A stretch of 37,042 nucleotides of DNA from Coxiellaceae bacterium (GCA_029212925.1 JARGOB010000003.1:262846-299887), one strand, 5' to 3'; shown: positions 17,103 through 24,847, counted from the stretch's first letter. The notes: generated by a model not told the origin, from the sequence alone. Translations and numbers: made by a program.

Positions 17103-18049
17103 GTGCCTTTTTCGTTTGATCCTTCTATTGGTAATTTGCTGGCTTCTGCAGAGATGATATGACGTAACCATACTTGCAAGGGGTCATTGTGTGATATCGG
17201 GTGCCAGCACATGGCTGTTTTAAAAACAGCGCTATCCATAGATGCAGGCACAGGAAAAAGTTCCAAATTATATATATCGGCACAATCAACTAATATTCGT
17301 TTTCCTGTAGTTATCACGTAATCAGTTTTTTGAGCCATACGCATAGCAGTTGTGATACGAGAGACGGTGAGCATCACATTGGTACTGTAATTATTCTGTT
17401 TCAACCAGAGAGACATTAAATTCAGCTTATGGTTATTCTTGTAATTAATGCCTACATGTTTCATTTGCAGAAATTCATCAATGGTTTGTGGCGGTTTTTT
17501 TAAAATTGGATTACCTTTATGCGCACCAGACATCAATGTATCGGAAAATATCACCTCTTTTTTTAGATGCTTTGGCGCATAAGGGAAATGACCTATTCCT
17601 AACTGTATGCCTTGCTGAGTAAATACGCTTTCATCGGTAATGTCATTAAGATGCTCGACAAATAAGCGCAATTTGGGCGCCTTCTTTTCTAATACAGTGA
17701 CCACGTTTGGTAAAAGTACTTGTGCCACATAATCCGACATGCCTATCACAACTTCTGTATCAACGGTTTTAGGTGTGAAATGCGCGCTGTGTGAGAATAG
17801 CTCATCTAAGTCATGTAATATTCTTTGTGTCGGTGCAATCAGGCATTGTGCTGTTTGAGTAAGTTCCATCTTTCCGTTTTGACCACGAATTAATAGTTCA
17901 TCGTCGTATATTTCACGTAACCGTTGCAAAACACGGCTCATGGCTGGCTGACTAAGGCCAACGCTTTCACCTGCTTTGGTCACATGCTTGGTAGTGAGGA
18001 GGGCATATAGTGCATTTAATAGCTTGTAATCTTGCTTTGTATAATTCAT
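17099..18049 (-). CDS. LysR-family transcriptional regulator
   Basis: A 316-aa regulator. The winged helix-turn-helix occupies residues 1-65 (VTKAGESVGLSQPAMSRVLQ), followed by the linker helix and a ligand-binding domain beginning VDTEVVIGMSDYV near residue 95. By eye it is closest to the NodD/LeuO-like branch. The stop overlaps that of the 5-oxoprolinase gene (17099-17102), and the start faces a divergent unknown gene across 269 bases. No clear ribosome site is seen before the ATG. Possible targets are the amidohydrolase/oxoprolinase pair or the divergent gene; the palindrome at 18171 favours autoregulation and the latter. Confidence 0.93.
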   Translation of the reverse strand: MNYTKQDYKLLNALYALLTTKHVTKAGESVGLSQPAMSRVLQRLREIYDDELLIRGQNGKMELTQTAQCLIAPTQRILHDLDELFSHSAHFTPKTVDTEVVIGMSDYVAQVLLPNVVTVLEKKAPKLRLFVEHLNDITDESVFTQQGIQLGIGHFPYAPKHLKKEVIFSDTLMSGAHKGNPILKKPPQTIDEFLQMKHVGINYKNNHKLNLMSLWLKQNNYSTNVMLTVSRITTAMRMAQKTDYVITTGKRILVDCADIYNLELFPVPASMDSAVFKTAMCWHPISHNDPLQVWLRHIISAEASKLPIEGSNEKGT

Positions 18050-18170
18050 ATTTTAAGTATAAACAACGATTCAACATTATGAGAGCTGATATCTTTTCAT
18101 ATTCAGTAATATTTGAATTAAACTAACATTCATTCAGTGGGTTATTGCCATCTATTTTATCAATAATAGT

Positions 18171-18185
18171 ATGCAAAAATTGCAT
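18171..18185. promoter_or_regulatory. LysR-type operator candidate (perfect 15-bp palindrome)
   Basis: ATGCAA and TTGCAT flank AAA, giving a T-N11-A core with full dyad symmetry as expected for LysR sites. It lies 122 bases upstream of the regulator start and 134 bases before the divergent gene. A further ATTGCAT follows at 18203-18209 as a possible half-site. The rest of the 269-base gap holds no gene. Confidence 0.55.
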
Positions 18186-18318
18186 GTATCACATAAAAAC
18201 ATTGCATTGGCTTTCCAAATCCAGCCGCGTTACCATGAACCATATCGAAATTACATTGTATTTATATAACTAAATTTGATGTACTGGTTGTTGTGAATGA
18301 GACTGTGAGGAAATAGTA

Positions 18319-18771
18319 ATGAATATTTTAATTATTCGCCAAGATAAATTGCGTGTTCACCAAGATTATTTATATGTTAAACTTTATGCTAAAAAACATG
18401 GCGTAAATGCAAGAATTAAAACCTTTAATGAGTCACTGCACCCATCGTTGATTGTGAACTACATTCAACAAAGTGGGTCTGACTATGACATCATATTATT
18501 AGATGGCGATTTAGGTTGCAGCTGTGACCAACCATTTAATTCTGATTTCCAGAAATATTTTTCTGAAGCTGAGTCAGCATTCGTTCGATCAAAAGTGATA
18601 GTGCGTTCAACATCACCTTATTGTATCGATTGCGCAAAGAAATTACGATTAAATGCTATTGCTGACCAAGAGTCATGGCAGTTAGCTGAATACATTTATG
18701 AACGCTCAATGCCAACTGCATTACAGTTTGCTGATCGTGCTAATTTTGGCTTAATGTATAGCCATATATAA
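18319..18771 (+). CDS. Hypothetical 150-aa cytoplasmic protein
   Basis: Not recognised. It begins with a hydrophobic strand (MNILIIRQ) and has YDIILLDGDLG at residues 56-66, which recalls the phosphoacceptor strand of a receiver domain, followed by KVIVRSTSP like the fourth strand. The acidic pocket of true receivers is missing from the first strand, so a degenerate or unrelated Rossmann-like fold is more likely. Cysteine pairs CSC near 68 and CIDC near 105 could bind metal or form a redox pair. GAGGAAA precedes the ATG, and a terminator follows. It is divergent from the LysR gene. Confidence 0.65.
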   Translation: MNILIIRQDKLRVHQDYLYVKLYAKKHGVNARIKTFNESLHPSLIVNYIQQSGSDYDIILLDGDLGCSCDQPFNSDFQKYFSEAESAFVRSKVIVRSTSPYCIDCAKKLRLNAIADQESWQLAEYIYERSMPTALQFADRANFGLMYSHI

Positions 18772-18813
18772 AAAAGAATCAACCTCAAAAAAAACCTTTA
18801 CTCACTATATATA

Positions 18814-18842
18814 GCGCCCTGAATTCTCGGGGCGTTTCTTTT
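18814..18842 (+). terminator. Rho-independent terminator
   Basis: GCGCCC (18814-18819) pairs with GGGCGT (18830-18835, one G-U) across a roughly 10-base loop, followed by TTCTTTT. It closes the 150-aa unknown gene, 42 bases after its stop. Confidence 0.7.
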
Positions 18843-18896
18843 GAGTCCTATTGCTCATATGATAAAATACCCATCTCATTCTGCAGGAGGCGAGCC

Positions 18897-19379
18897 ATGA
18901 AAGTTAATATCAATGACGTAGAAGTTCAAACGCAAGAGCAAGGCGACTTTAGTTATCAACGTCAATCATTAACTCATGCAGCGGGTGGAAAAGCCTTGGG
19001 TGCCAGTATATTTACACTCCAGACAGGCAAAAAAGCGTTCCCGTACCATTACCATTACGCCAATGAGGAGGCGATTTTAGTGCTCGAAGGTGAGGGTACA
19101 CTGCGCTGCAATGATGAAATGATCCCGCTAATAAAGGGTGACTATATTGCTTTGCCAGTGGGTGAGGAGCATGCTCATCAAATGATCAATACCTCTGGTG
19201 GCGAGCTCAAGTACTTATGCTTTTCAACCATGATAGATACGGAAATATGTGGTTACCCTGACTCTGATAAACTTTGTGCAATGGCAGGCGCCGCACCCGG
19301 TGGAGATAAAGTGCAACGTAAGTTAATGCAGTGTTTTAAACAATCCGACAATGTTGATTATTTTTACGATGAGTCTTGA
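18897..19379 (+). CDS. Cupin-domain protein
   Basis: A 160-aa single-domain cupin. The first cupin motif reads PYHYHYANEEAILVLEGEG (about residues 49-67) with two histidines and a glutamate for metal binding; the second is LPVGEEHAHQMIN near residue 96. A family seen in isomerases, dioxygenases and regulators; activity cannot be assigned. AGGAGG stands before the ATG. Its last 16 bases overlap the 3' end of the convergent DUF2007-like gene. Confidence 0.87.
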   Translation: MKVNINDVEVQTQEQGDFSYQRQSLTHAAGGKALGASIFTLQTGKKAFPYHYHYANEEAILVLEGEGTLRCNDEMIPLIKGDYIALPVGEEHAHQMINTSGGELKYLCFSTMIDTEICGYPDSDKLCAMAGAAPGGDKVQRKLMQCFKQSDNVDYFYDES

Positions 19380-19678
19380 CTGGTTTGGCAGTTCCAACAA
19401 ATATTGAAGTTATTCTCGACTTTTTCATTGCATTTGGAACATAACCAATAACCTGTAGGTACAGATTCATTTGAAGGGATAGCGGCAATTATTTCATTCG
19501 CTTTAGCCTCATCGTCATTATTCATGATCCAAATTTCGGGCCATGCAACAATAGGTGTAATTTCGCCGGCTGCGGGAGGGTATTCGTTTTTAATCAAGCA
19601 TGCAATGCCACTGGATTCTAAGGTGTCCTTGAGCACATTTAAGGTAACGCGATTTTCGGTTTGGTAGATTTTTTTCAT
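19364..19678 (-). CDS. DUF2007-like protein with C-terminal zinc ribbon
   Basis: A 104-aa protein. The N-terminal 70 residues (MKKIYQTENRVTLNVLKDTL, then EIWIMNNDDEAKANEIIAAI) match the layout of DUF2007 'putative signal transducing' proteins. The C-terminus has LCSKC and CWNC, a four-cysteine zinc ribbon. The role is unknown. Convergent overlap of 16 bases with the cupin gene. Confidence 0.75.
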   Translation of the reverse strand: MKKIYQTENRVTLNVLKDTLESSGIACLIKNEYPPAAGEITPIVAWPEIWIMNNDDEAKANEIIAAIPSNESVPTGYWLCSKCNEKVENNFNICWNCQTSQDSS

Positions 19679-19697
19679 GTTTCTACATTAACATAGC

Positions 19698-19714
19698 GTA
19701 TCAACTAGTGATAC
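19698..19714. promoter_or_regulatory. Dyad upstream of the SMR exporter gene
   Basis: GTATCA and TGATAC flank ACTAG, 32 bases before the sugE-like start, in the only 67-base gap available for its promoter. It may be an operator. No guanidine riboswitch fits in this short space. Confidence 0.35.
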
Positions 19715-19745
19715 CATGAAGTGGGTTTTTTAAAGGATTAAGAAA

Positions 19746-20066
19746 ATGACATGGCTTGCATTATTTGTTGCCGGATTATTTGAAACAGGCTGGGCTGTTG
19801 GTTTAAAATACACCGAAGGCTGGACGCGGTTATGGCCGAGCATATACACATTAATTGCAATGGCGATTAGTTTCTTTTTGTTATCCTATGCATTAAAAAC
19901 TTTACCGATTGGCACCGCGTATGCCATATGGACAGGCATAGGAGCTGTCGGTGCTGTTTTATTCGGTATATTTTTTCTGCATGAACCGGCTGGTGCTTTA
20001 CGAATACTGTGTATTGCCGTAATCATTGCCGGCATGATCGGCTTAAAACTTACCAGTGGCCATTAG
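19746..20066 (+). CDS. sugE: SMR-family transporter, SugE/Gdx type
   Basis: A 106-aa four-helix exporter of the small multidrug resistance family. The essential membrane glutamate is E13 ([14 protein letters not shown]), and helix 3 carries [14 protein letters not shown], which is typical of the SugE/Gdx branch; characterised members export guanidinium by proton antiport. The gene stands alone, not as the paired form. AAAGGATTAAGAAA precedes the ATG. Its stop is immediately next to the stop of the convergent unknown gene. Confidence 0.93.
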   Translation: MTWLALFVAGLFETGWAVGLKYTEGWTRLWPSIYTLIAMAISFFLLSYALKTLPIGTAYAIWTGIGAVGAVLFGIFFLHEPAGALRILCIAVIIAGMIGLKLTSGH

Positions 20067-20753
20067 CTATTTGAGTTCGGGTAAAGCCTGTGTTTCTGCT
20101 TTATTAGCAGCCGAGTTGCTTGCGAGGCTTTCGGCACGTGCACTTGGCTGCACATCAGGTTTTTTATCATCCTTAATGTCAGTTTTCATGCCGGGCTTTG
20201 GTTCTTCGATGGACTTGCCTGGTTGCATGTCAGGTTTATTGTCATTCTTTACATCAACGTCCACGCTTGGTTTTGGTTCTGAAGCCATTTGCTTCGCGTT
20301 CTTAGGTTCCATGTTGTAGAGTTTCATTTTGGCACCATGGATCTGATTCCTCATTTCCGTATGTGAAATTTTTCCGTTGCTAAAGTCATCCAGTGTTTTT
20401 TCAGTGGAAGCTTTATAGTCTTTAAGATCATCAGCTGTTGCTTTGGGATTAATTTTTTGAGCTTCATCAAGCGACATGTTGGGGTTGGCCCATTTTCGGG
20501 TTGCATCCAAATCATGACTAATAGTCACTGTAATTGTAACGTTTCCTTGTGTAGCAGTCATGCTGTGCTTTACAGTGCTAGGGTCGCCATCTTTAACCAG
20601 TGAAGCCTTACCAAAAGTAATGCCTTGATCAGCTGTTGATTTGTTTTCTCTCTTTGACGCTGCCTGCTGGTCATTGACTGAGTTTGGTGCGCTATTTTTC
20701 AATAGCGCTAAAATAGCGTCAACTACTTGTTGTAGCAGTTCATTTTTCTTCAT
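20067..20753 (-). CDS. Unknown protein with proline/lysine-rich 25-residue tandem repeat
   Basis: A 228-aa hydrophilic protein from the ATG at 20753 (a GTG lies four codons upstream; neither has a clear ribosome site). No signal peptide is seen; the N-terminal helix MKKNELLQQVVDAILALL is amphipathic. The middle has a strand-rich GNVTITVTISHDL. Near the C-terminus two 25-residue units in tandem begin EPKP and share D-K-(D/N)-D-x-KPD-x-QP. They are coded at 20205-20279 and 20130-20204. The tail is acidic and polar (AETQALPELK). Its build, with a disordered repeat tail and nearby PmrA-like box, would suit a secreted effector, but this is speculation. Confidence 0.65.
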   Translation of the reverse strand: MKKNELLQQVVDAILALLKNSAPNSVNDQQAASKRENKSTADQGITFGKASLVKDGDPSTVKHSMTATQGNVTITVTISHDLDATRKWANPNMSLDEAQKINPKATADDLKDYKASTEKTLDDFSNGKISHTEMRNQIHGAKMKLYNMEPKNAKQMASEPKPSVDVDVKNDNKPDMQPGKSIEEPKPGMKTDIKDDKKPDVQPSARAESLASNSAANKAETQALPELK

Positions 20754-20784
20754 ATCACATATCACATTTTAACCTATTGATATG

Positions 20785-20817
20785 AGTATAAAGTGTTTAG
20801 CTTAATGCTAGCTTAAA
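20785..20817 (-). promoter_or_regulatory. PmrA-type box with -10 element
   Basis: CTTAAT-N5-CTTAAA at 20801-20817 (plus strand), inside a direct repeat TAGCTTAATGC/TAGCTTAAAGC with an 11-bp period, matches 11 of 12 positions of the known PmrA consensus YTTAAK-N5-YTTAAK. On the minus strand TATACT (20785-20790) lies so that the box covers the -35 region, as expected of an activator-dependent promoter for the repeat-tailed unknown gene. It is also 90 bases upstream of the divergent exported-protein gene. Confidence 0.5.
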
Positions 20818-20906
20818 GCAATGAGGTTATTTGACAATTGATGGGCTTTTGCGGCAACATGCCGGATCCTCATGTTGGGCGTGAGCAGATTAACTTGGAG
20901 TCACCA

Positions 20907-21242
20907 ATGAAAAAATTTGTATTAGCTGTGCTTACAGCCGGTTCGCTGTATTGTTCTTTTGCGCAAGCCAGCGTGGTTTGCCACTCAAACCAGCAAGTGA
21001 ATAAACCGTTTTCAATTGACCTAAAACAATGCTTTAAAAAATTTGTTTTCCCGTTTAATGATTGGGCTTATTTTGTTTTCCCAGGTGACTTTATTCCACC
21101 ACAAAATGTAACAATCAGTGGTAACTATTTAACTGGAACCATTAACAGCGCCAAAGATATTAAGGTACATGTATTAAAGCGCAACTATACATTAGCCTTG
21201 CAAGGTGAAGTGGATATTCATGTCGCCAGTAATGTGGCTTAA
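20907..21242 (+). CDS. Small exported protein of unknown function
   Basis: A 111-aa protein from the ATG at 20907, which has a GGAG site; the frame is open upstream but without support. The signal peptide (KKFVLAVLTAG...) is cleaved at about AQA|SVV, residue 21. Two cysteines in the mature part (VCHSN and KQCFKK) may form a disulfide. The rest is strand-rich (VTISGNYLTGTI, IKVHVLKRNYTLALQG), like a small beta-sandwich. It precedes a membrane-protein gene by 26 bases, so they form an operon. No family recognised. Confidence 0.7.
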   Translation: MKKFVLAVLTAGSLYCSFAQASVVCHSNQQVNKPFSIDLKQCFKKFVFPFNDWAYFVFPGDFIPPQNVTISGNYLTGTINSAKDIKVHVLKRNYTLALQGEVDIHVASNVA

Positions 21243-21268
21243 TTTTTATTATCAACAGGAGCCTTACT

Positions 21269-21955
21269 ATGCGTAAAGCATTGCGCTACAGCACATTAGC
21301 AGTAACATTGCCAACATGGTCCGCATTTGCTGGTTTCTATGCGGGCTCATTTGCGATAGGTGTACGCCTAGCGATGTGCATGGGCAATATCGGTACTGAT
21401 AGTTGCTTTTCACCTGACCATATTGATGATCAATTACGAGCTTCTGGTTTATTTGTCGCAATGACGGCTCTGGGTGCGTTGGGTGGTTTATATCCAGCCT
21501 ATCGATTAGCCAATGCCTACTTTCCTGGTGAGCCACCGCAGCAAGCCTCTCGTTTGCAAAAAGGCTTGAATAAGATAAACGAAAACCATATATCCCGGCC
21601 GATGTTTAAAGTTTTTGTTGCGTTAACTTCTGCGCTTGCTGGCATAGGTATGGGGTGGGGCCTGGGTGTCACTTCTGAAACGTCATGGTGCCAAACATTT
21701 GTAAAATTTTGCTATGAAACCGATAGCCAATACAAACCATATTTAATGAAGTCTGAAATATTTATGATCCCACAGATTTTCTTCGGGCTCAATGGACTGC
21801 TGGCCGGCTATAAAATTGGCGAGCATGCATTAAATTCAGCAACTAAATCAGTTAATTTTTTTAACCCAGACCCAGCTAGTGCGGAATTATTAGATGATAG
21901 AGGTCAAGCAGCGCGAGACCCCCAATCACCGAGTAGTGCGGCACGCATGACCTAA
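21269..21955 (+). CDS. Polytopic membrane protein of unknown function
   Basis: A 228-aa protein with about four hydrophobic segments (roughly residues 10-37, 60-82, 110-133 and 162-182), glycine-rich in GALGGLYPAY and GIGMGWGLG. Cysteine pairs in the loops CMGNIGTDSC and CQTFVKFC probably lie in the periplasm and form disulfides. The last 45 residues are polar and disordered (PASAELLDDRGQAARDPQSP). AGGAG precedes the ATG. Second gene of the operon with the small exported protein; convergent with the recombinase gene two bases later. The function is not recognised. Confidence 0.7.
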   Translation: MRKALRYSTLAVTLPTWSAFAGFYAGSFAIGVRLAMCMGNIGTDSCFSPDHIDDQLRASGLFVAMTALGALGGLYPAYRLANAYFPGEPPQQASRLQKGLNKINENHISRPMFKVFVALTSALAGIGMGWGLGVTSETSWCQTFVKFCYETDSQYKPYLMKSEIFMIPQIFFGLNGLLAGYKIGEHALNSATKSVNFFNPDPASAELLDDRGQAARDPQSPSSAARMT

Positions 21956-21957
21956 GT

Positions 21958-23184
21958 TTAGGTAGACTCTTTGCTTTTAATCGGCTTATTGACGCCTGAT
22001 GCATGGCGCTCATTTAATTCTATGTCGATATATCGATCGGTAATGGCGCTTGAGCTGTGTCCCGCGTCATCACGAACGTGTTCGCGAGGGCGATGTTTTA
22101 CGTCTTCAGAGATTCCTGTGTGTCGCAACCAATGCACAGTGGCTTCAACCAAGTTATCAGCTTCTATAGCAAAGCCGTCACTGCGTAACTTTTCGCTAGC
22201 CGTATCAAAACAAAACTGCACGATTTCGCGCACATAGGTGGTGCTGGTGACAGGCCCTTTGCCGCGTATTTTAGGCACTAATGGGGAATGGTCGGCGGGT
22301 GAGGGCAGGTCAGATAACTCCAAATGATGCCGCCAACGTTTTAATGCTTTTAGCATTTGATGACTTACGGTTACTTGGCGTTGCTTGTTGCCTTTGCCGA
22401 CAGTAGTAAACCACCACTGACCGTCATGGTCTTGCCAGAAATCATTCATGGTGGGTGACCAGCGCTCGCTCGATACTAATTCAGATATGCGCAAATACAT
22501 GGCAAACAAAGCGCTCATAATAAACAATGTGCGCTCATGCCTACCAGCATCCATGGCGGCCAATTGTTCTGCTGTATGTAATACGGTATTCCATTGTTTG
22601 TCGGTGAGCCGGCGTATGCGTTTGGTATTGGCAGCATGGCGACGCAAGAATTTACTTTTTTGTCGAATACTGGCAACAGGATTGACGTCGGTGATTTCTT
22701 CTTGCACCAGGTAATTATAAAAACTGCTTAGGATTGAAAAAATGTCACGTAGTGCGCTTTCAGATAATTCGTAATCTTGCTTGTTGGGTGTTTCGCCTTT
22801 TCGATGTGCTGATTTTGAAACAGTAACAACATAGGGGTGCCAGTTGGGGTTAGCTTGTCGCTTAGCATCTTTAGTGATAAAACGGGGTGATTTCTTCGTT
22901 CCTATCCAATGCGTGGGAGGGCTTTGGCAAAAGTGTAAGTAATCTTCAATCTCTTGTCGACGCAATGAGAGTATGGACTTATTAGCCTCGTGATATGACC
23001 ACTGCAGCAAGCGTTCGACTTCACGGCGATAGGCGTTAAAAGTAGCTTTACTGCCATCATAAGCTTTTAAAAATCCCCGGGCATTTTTATAATCATTACT
23101 GTTGCACTCTTGGTGGGGGGCTTGATCGGATAAATAATCCAAAGCATCAAATAGTGGTAACGGTGGTTTATTCTTTACTTGCAT
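21958..23184 (-). CDS. Tyrosine recombinase / phage-type integrase
   Basis: A 408-aa site-specific recombinase. The SAM-like core-binding domain spans about residues 30-175 and the catalytic domain 190-395. All main catalytic residues are seen: R232 (LRISEL), the beta-hairpin lysine (VGKGNKQRQ), H351 and R354 (HWLRH), H376 (AGHSS) and Y385 (TDRYIDIE). It begins inside the upstream GGQ-protein gene, with a 17-base overlap, so both are translated from one transcript. No tRNA or obvious attachment repeat is adjacent, and no phage genes surround it. It may be a solitary chromosomal recombinase or an island remnant. Confidence 0.93.
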   Translation of the reverse strand: MQVKNKPPLPLFDALDYLSDQAPHQECNSNDYKNARGFLKAYDGSKATFNAYRREVERLLQWSYHEANKSILSLRRQEIEDYLHFCQSPPTHWIGTKKSPRFITKDAKRQANPNWHPYVVTVSKSAHRKGETPNKQDYELSESALRDIFSILSSFYNYLVQEEITDVNPVASIRQKSKFLRRHAANTKRIRRLTDKQWNTVLHTAEQLAAMDAGRHERTLFIMSALFAMYLRISELVSSERWSPTMNDFWQDHDGQWWFTTVGKGNKQRQVTVSHQMLKALKRWRHHLELSDLPSPADHSPLVPKIRGKGPVTSTTYVREIVQFCFDTASEKLRSDGFAIEADNLVEATVHWLRHTGISEDVKHRPREHVRDDAGHSSSAITDRYIDIELNERHASGVNKPIKSKEST

Positions 23185-23578
23185 CTGGTTTTTTCCTGCT
23201 GGCTTTCAGTTTAGATTGATGTGCTTTGTTATCGAGTATTTTTTGTTTGGCGCGTTTCGATCGTTTCTTTTTTTGGCGGCGAATTTTTTCCGCGGCTTGC
23301 TTCGCTTTGCTTTTTTCGCCTAATTGAATCGTTTCAATTTTTTCACACAGTCGTCGACGTGCTGTATAACGGTTTTGTTCACGCGAGCGTGATTCGGCGC
23401 ATTTAATCATGATCTCAGAAGCGGTGTGATATAGCTGAACACAAGATGAGGTTTTTTGTAATTTTTGTCCGCCACGGCCGGAGCCTAAGATAAAAGACTC
23501 CTCAAGCTCAACTTCTTTGATACCCAATTTGGCCATTTGTTGGCGTAATTGTGCCCATTTTTCTGCGGTGATCATCAT
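23168..23578 (-). CDS. Release-factor-like GGQ protein (ribosome rescue type)
   Basis: A 136-aa protein consisting of the peptidyl-tRNA hydrolysing domain of class I release factors, with GGQ at residues 36-38 in GSGRGGQKLQKTSS. It lacks the codon-reading domains. The C-terminal 50 residues are extremely basic (RRQKKKRSKRAKQK), as in factors that bind stalled ribosomes without a codon, such as ArfB or the mitochondrial C12orf65 type. GGAAG precedes the ATG pair. Its 3' end overlaps the recombinase start by 17 bases. Confidence 0.88.
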   Translation of the reverse strand: MMITAEKWAQLRQQMAKLGIKEVELEESFILGSGRGGQKLQKTSSCVQLYHTASEIMIKCAESRSREQNRYTARRRLCEKIETIQLGEKSKAKQAAEKIRRQKKKRSKRAKQKILDNKAHQSKLKASRKKPDASKE

Positions 23579-23663
23579 CTTCTTCCACTAAAACATTTAC
23601 AGCTGCTGGTTAATTGTATGACTTTAAAAGAAATAATACCATCCGGATTAAAAAAATCAGTGA

Positions 23664-23691
23664 TTGCATGGCACTCAAATGTACGTATAAT
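23664..23691 (+). promoter_or_regulatory. Sigma-70 promoter of the SpvC/OspF-like gene
   Basis: TTGCAT (23664-23669) and a perfect TATAAT (23686-23691), 16 bases apart, 50 bases before the start at 23741. A perfect palindrome CATATAT-TAA-ATATATG (23697-23713) covers the expected start of transcription and may be an operator. Confidence 0.6.
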
Positions 23692-23740
23692 AACCGCATA
23701 TATTAAATATATGTACTGTATTTGAGCAAAGAGATGTTAT

Positions 23741-24847
23741 ATGCCATTAGTAAGATATACCGCTAACAAACCACAATCTACTTGGATTGTTCACTACTTA
23801 AAACATCCAAAAGACATGGGTGACCATAACCCCAGGGGCTACACCTTTAAATTGCGCATCAATCTGCGCGAACCTGACTTCCTAAAACACATGAATGATA
23901 TAATCGCTTATCTGAAAGATAGTGATGAGTTAAGCTCAGAGGCTAAAGGGCTCGATGTCATCAGCAGTTTTAAGCTGATGAAAGATGGTCACCGCCGCGT
24001 TTTACGTCACGGAAGCGACTTTTTTGACAAAGGACAGTTCACGATATATCTAGATTATCCAAATGTAACAGATAAAAAGCTAAAGCTATTTATCGAACAA
24101 TTACAACAATTTTTAACTGCTTTAGAGGTTGAACCTTGTCGATCAATGCATAGAGACTTTCGTCTTAAGTCTAAGCCAAATATTAGTATGCGACTTGAGC
24201 GTATTGATCGAAAGTATCTTCGTCCCAGCCGTGACCACTACTTCTCTAAGGCATTTGACTTACTGCAGCGTGACACGGCGATTTACAGCGAGTTTTGTTT
24301 AGGCATGATTCCTCGAGCGTTAAATAATGATGCCATTCACCAACTGATGTTGTATGGTTTTAAGCTGGTTAAAGTACGCCACAATAATATTGGAGCAGAA
24401 TGCCAAACGATTGCGGCTAGCTTACGAAAATTGCAGTCATATACAGCTGAACGTAACCATGAACAGATAATATTATGTTTAAGTGAAATAAAGCTTTCGC
24501 ATTTAAGTTTGCGTCAACACTTACGCAGCCAACCTTTAATATCAACAGCAATTGATGGCATGTTGAGCGGAGCGATACAGCAGGCCATGGGGGAAGATGG
24601 TGTAAAATATTTGGTGTTAATTAATAACCAGCACACCATCATGATGCAATCGAGTTGCTGCTTCAAACTGTCTACGCTTTTTAGTCGGCGAGGCCATCGA
24701 CCAGGGGATAGATTACATGCTCTCATAGAGGCAGAAGCTACGTTTATAGATAATTTTATTGGACCACTTGTCACAACACCGGAAATTTCAGGCGAAGCAA
24801 AGCCAGTGCCTGAATCATCAGCAGAAGTAACCCCGGTAATTATTTAG
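23741..24847 (+). CDS. Putative effector with SpvC/OspF-like (phosphothreonine lyase) N-terminal half
   Basis: A 368-aa soluble protein without signal peptide. From memory of SpvC/OspF sequences, several blocks match in order: K37 in FKLRINL (family KFHISV), F77-K78 (family WK), QFTIY at 99-103 (family QFTLY), FIEQL near 117 (family FIECL) and SMRLE at 149-153 (family SYRNE). In that family the lysine and the histidine two residues later remove phosphate from phosphothreonine by beta-elimination; here the histidine is R39, so activity may differ or be lost. The C-terminal 200 residues are of unknown type and end in a Pro/Glu/Ser-rich tail. No secretion genes are nearby. Confidence 0.55.
   Translation: MPLVRYTANKPQSTWIVHYLKHPKDMGDHNPRGYTFKLRINLREPDFLKHMNDIIAYLKDSDELSSEAKGLDVISSFKLMKDGHRRVLRHGSDFFDKGQFTIYLDYPNVTDKKLKLFIEQLQQFLTALEVEPCRSMHRDFRLKSKPNISMRLERIDRKYLRPSRDHYFSKAFDLLQRDTAIYSEFCLGMIPRALNNDAIHQLMLYGFKLVKVRHNNIGAECQTIAASLRKLQSYTAERNHEQIILCLSEIKLSHLSLRQHLRSQPLISTAIDGMLSGAIQQAMGEDGVKYLVLINNQHTIMMQSSCCFKLSTLFSRRGHRPGDRLHALIEAEATFIDNFIGPLVTTPEISGEAKPVPESSAEVTPVII

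Noticed and set aside
19679..19745. Guanidine riboswitch before the SugE-type exporter
   Set aside because: Only 67 bases are available and the conserved riboswitch sequence is not seen.
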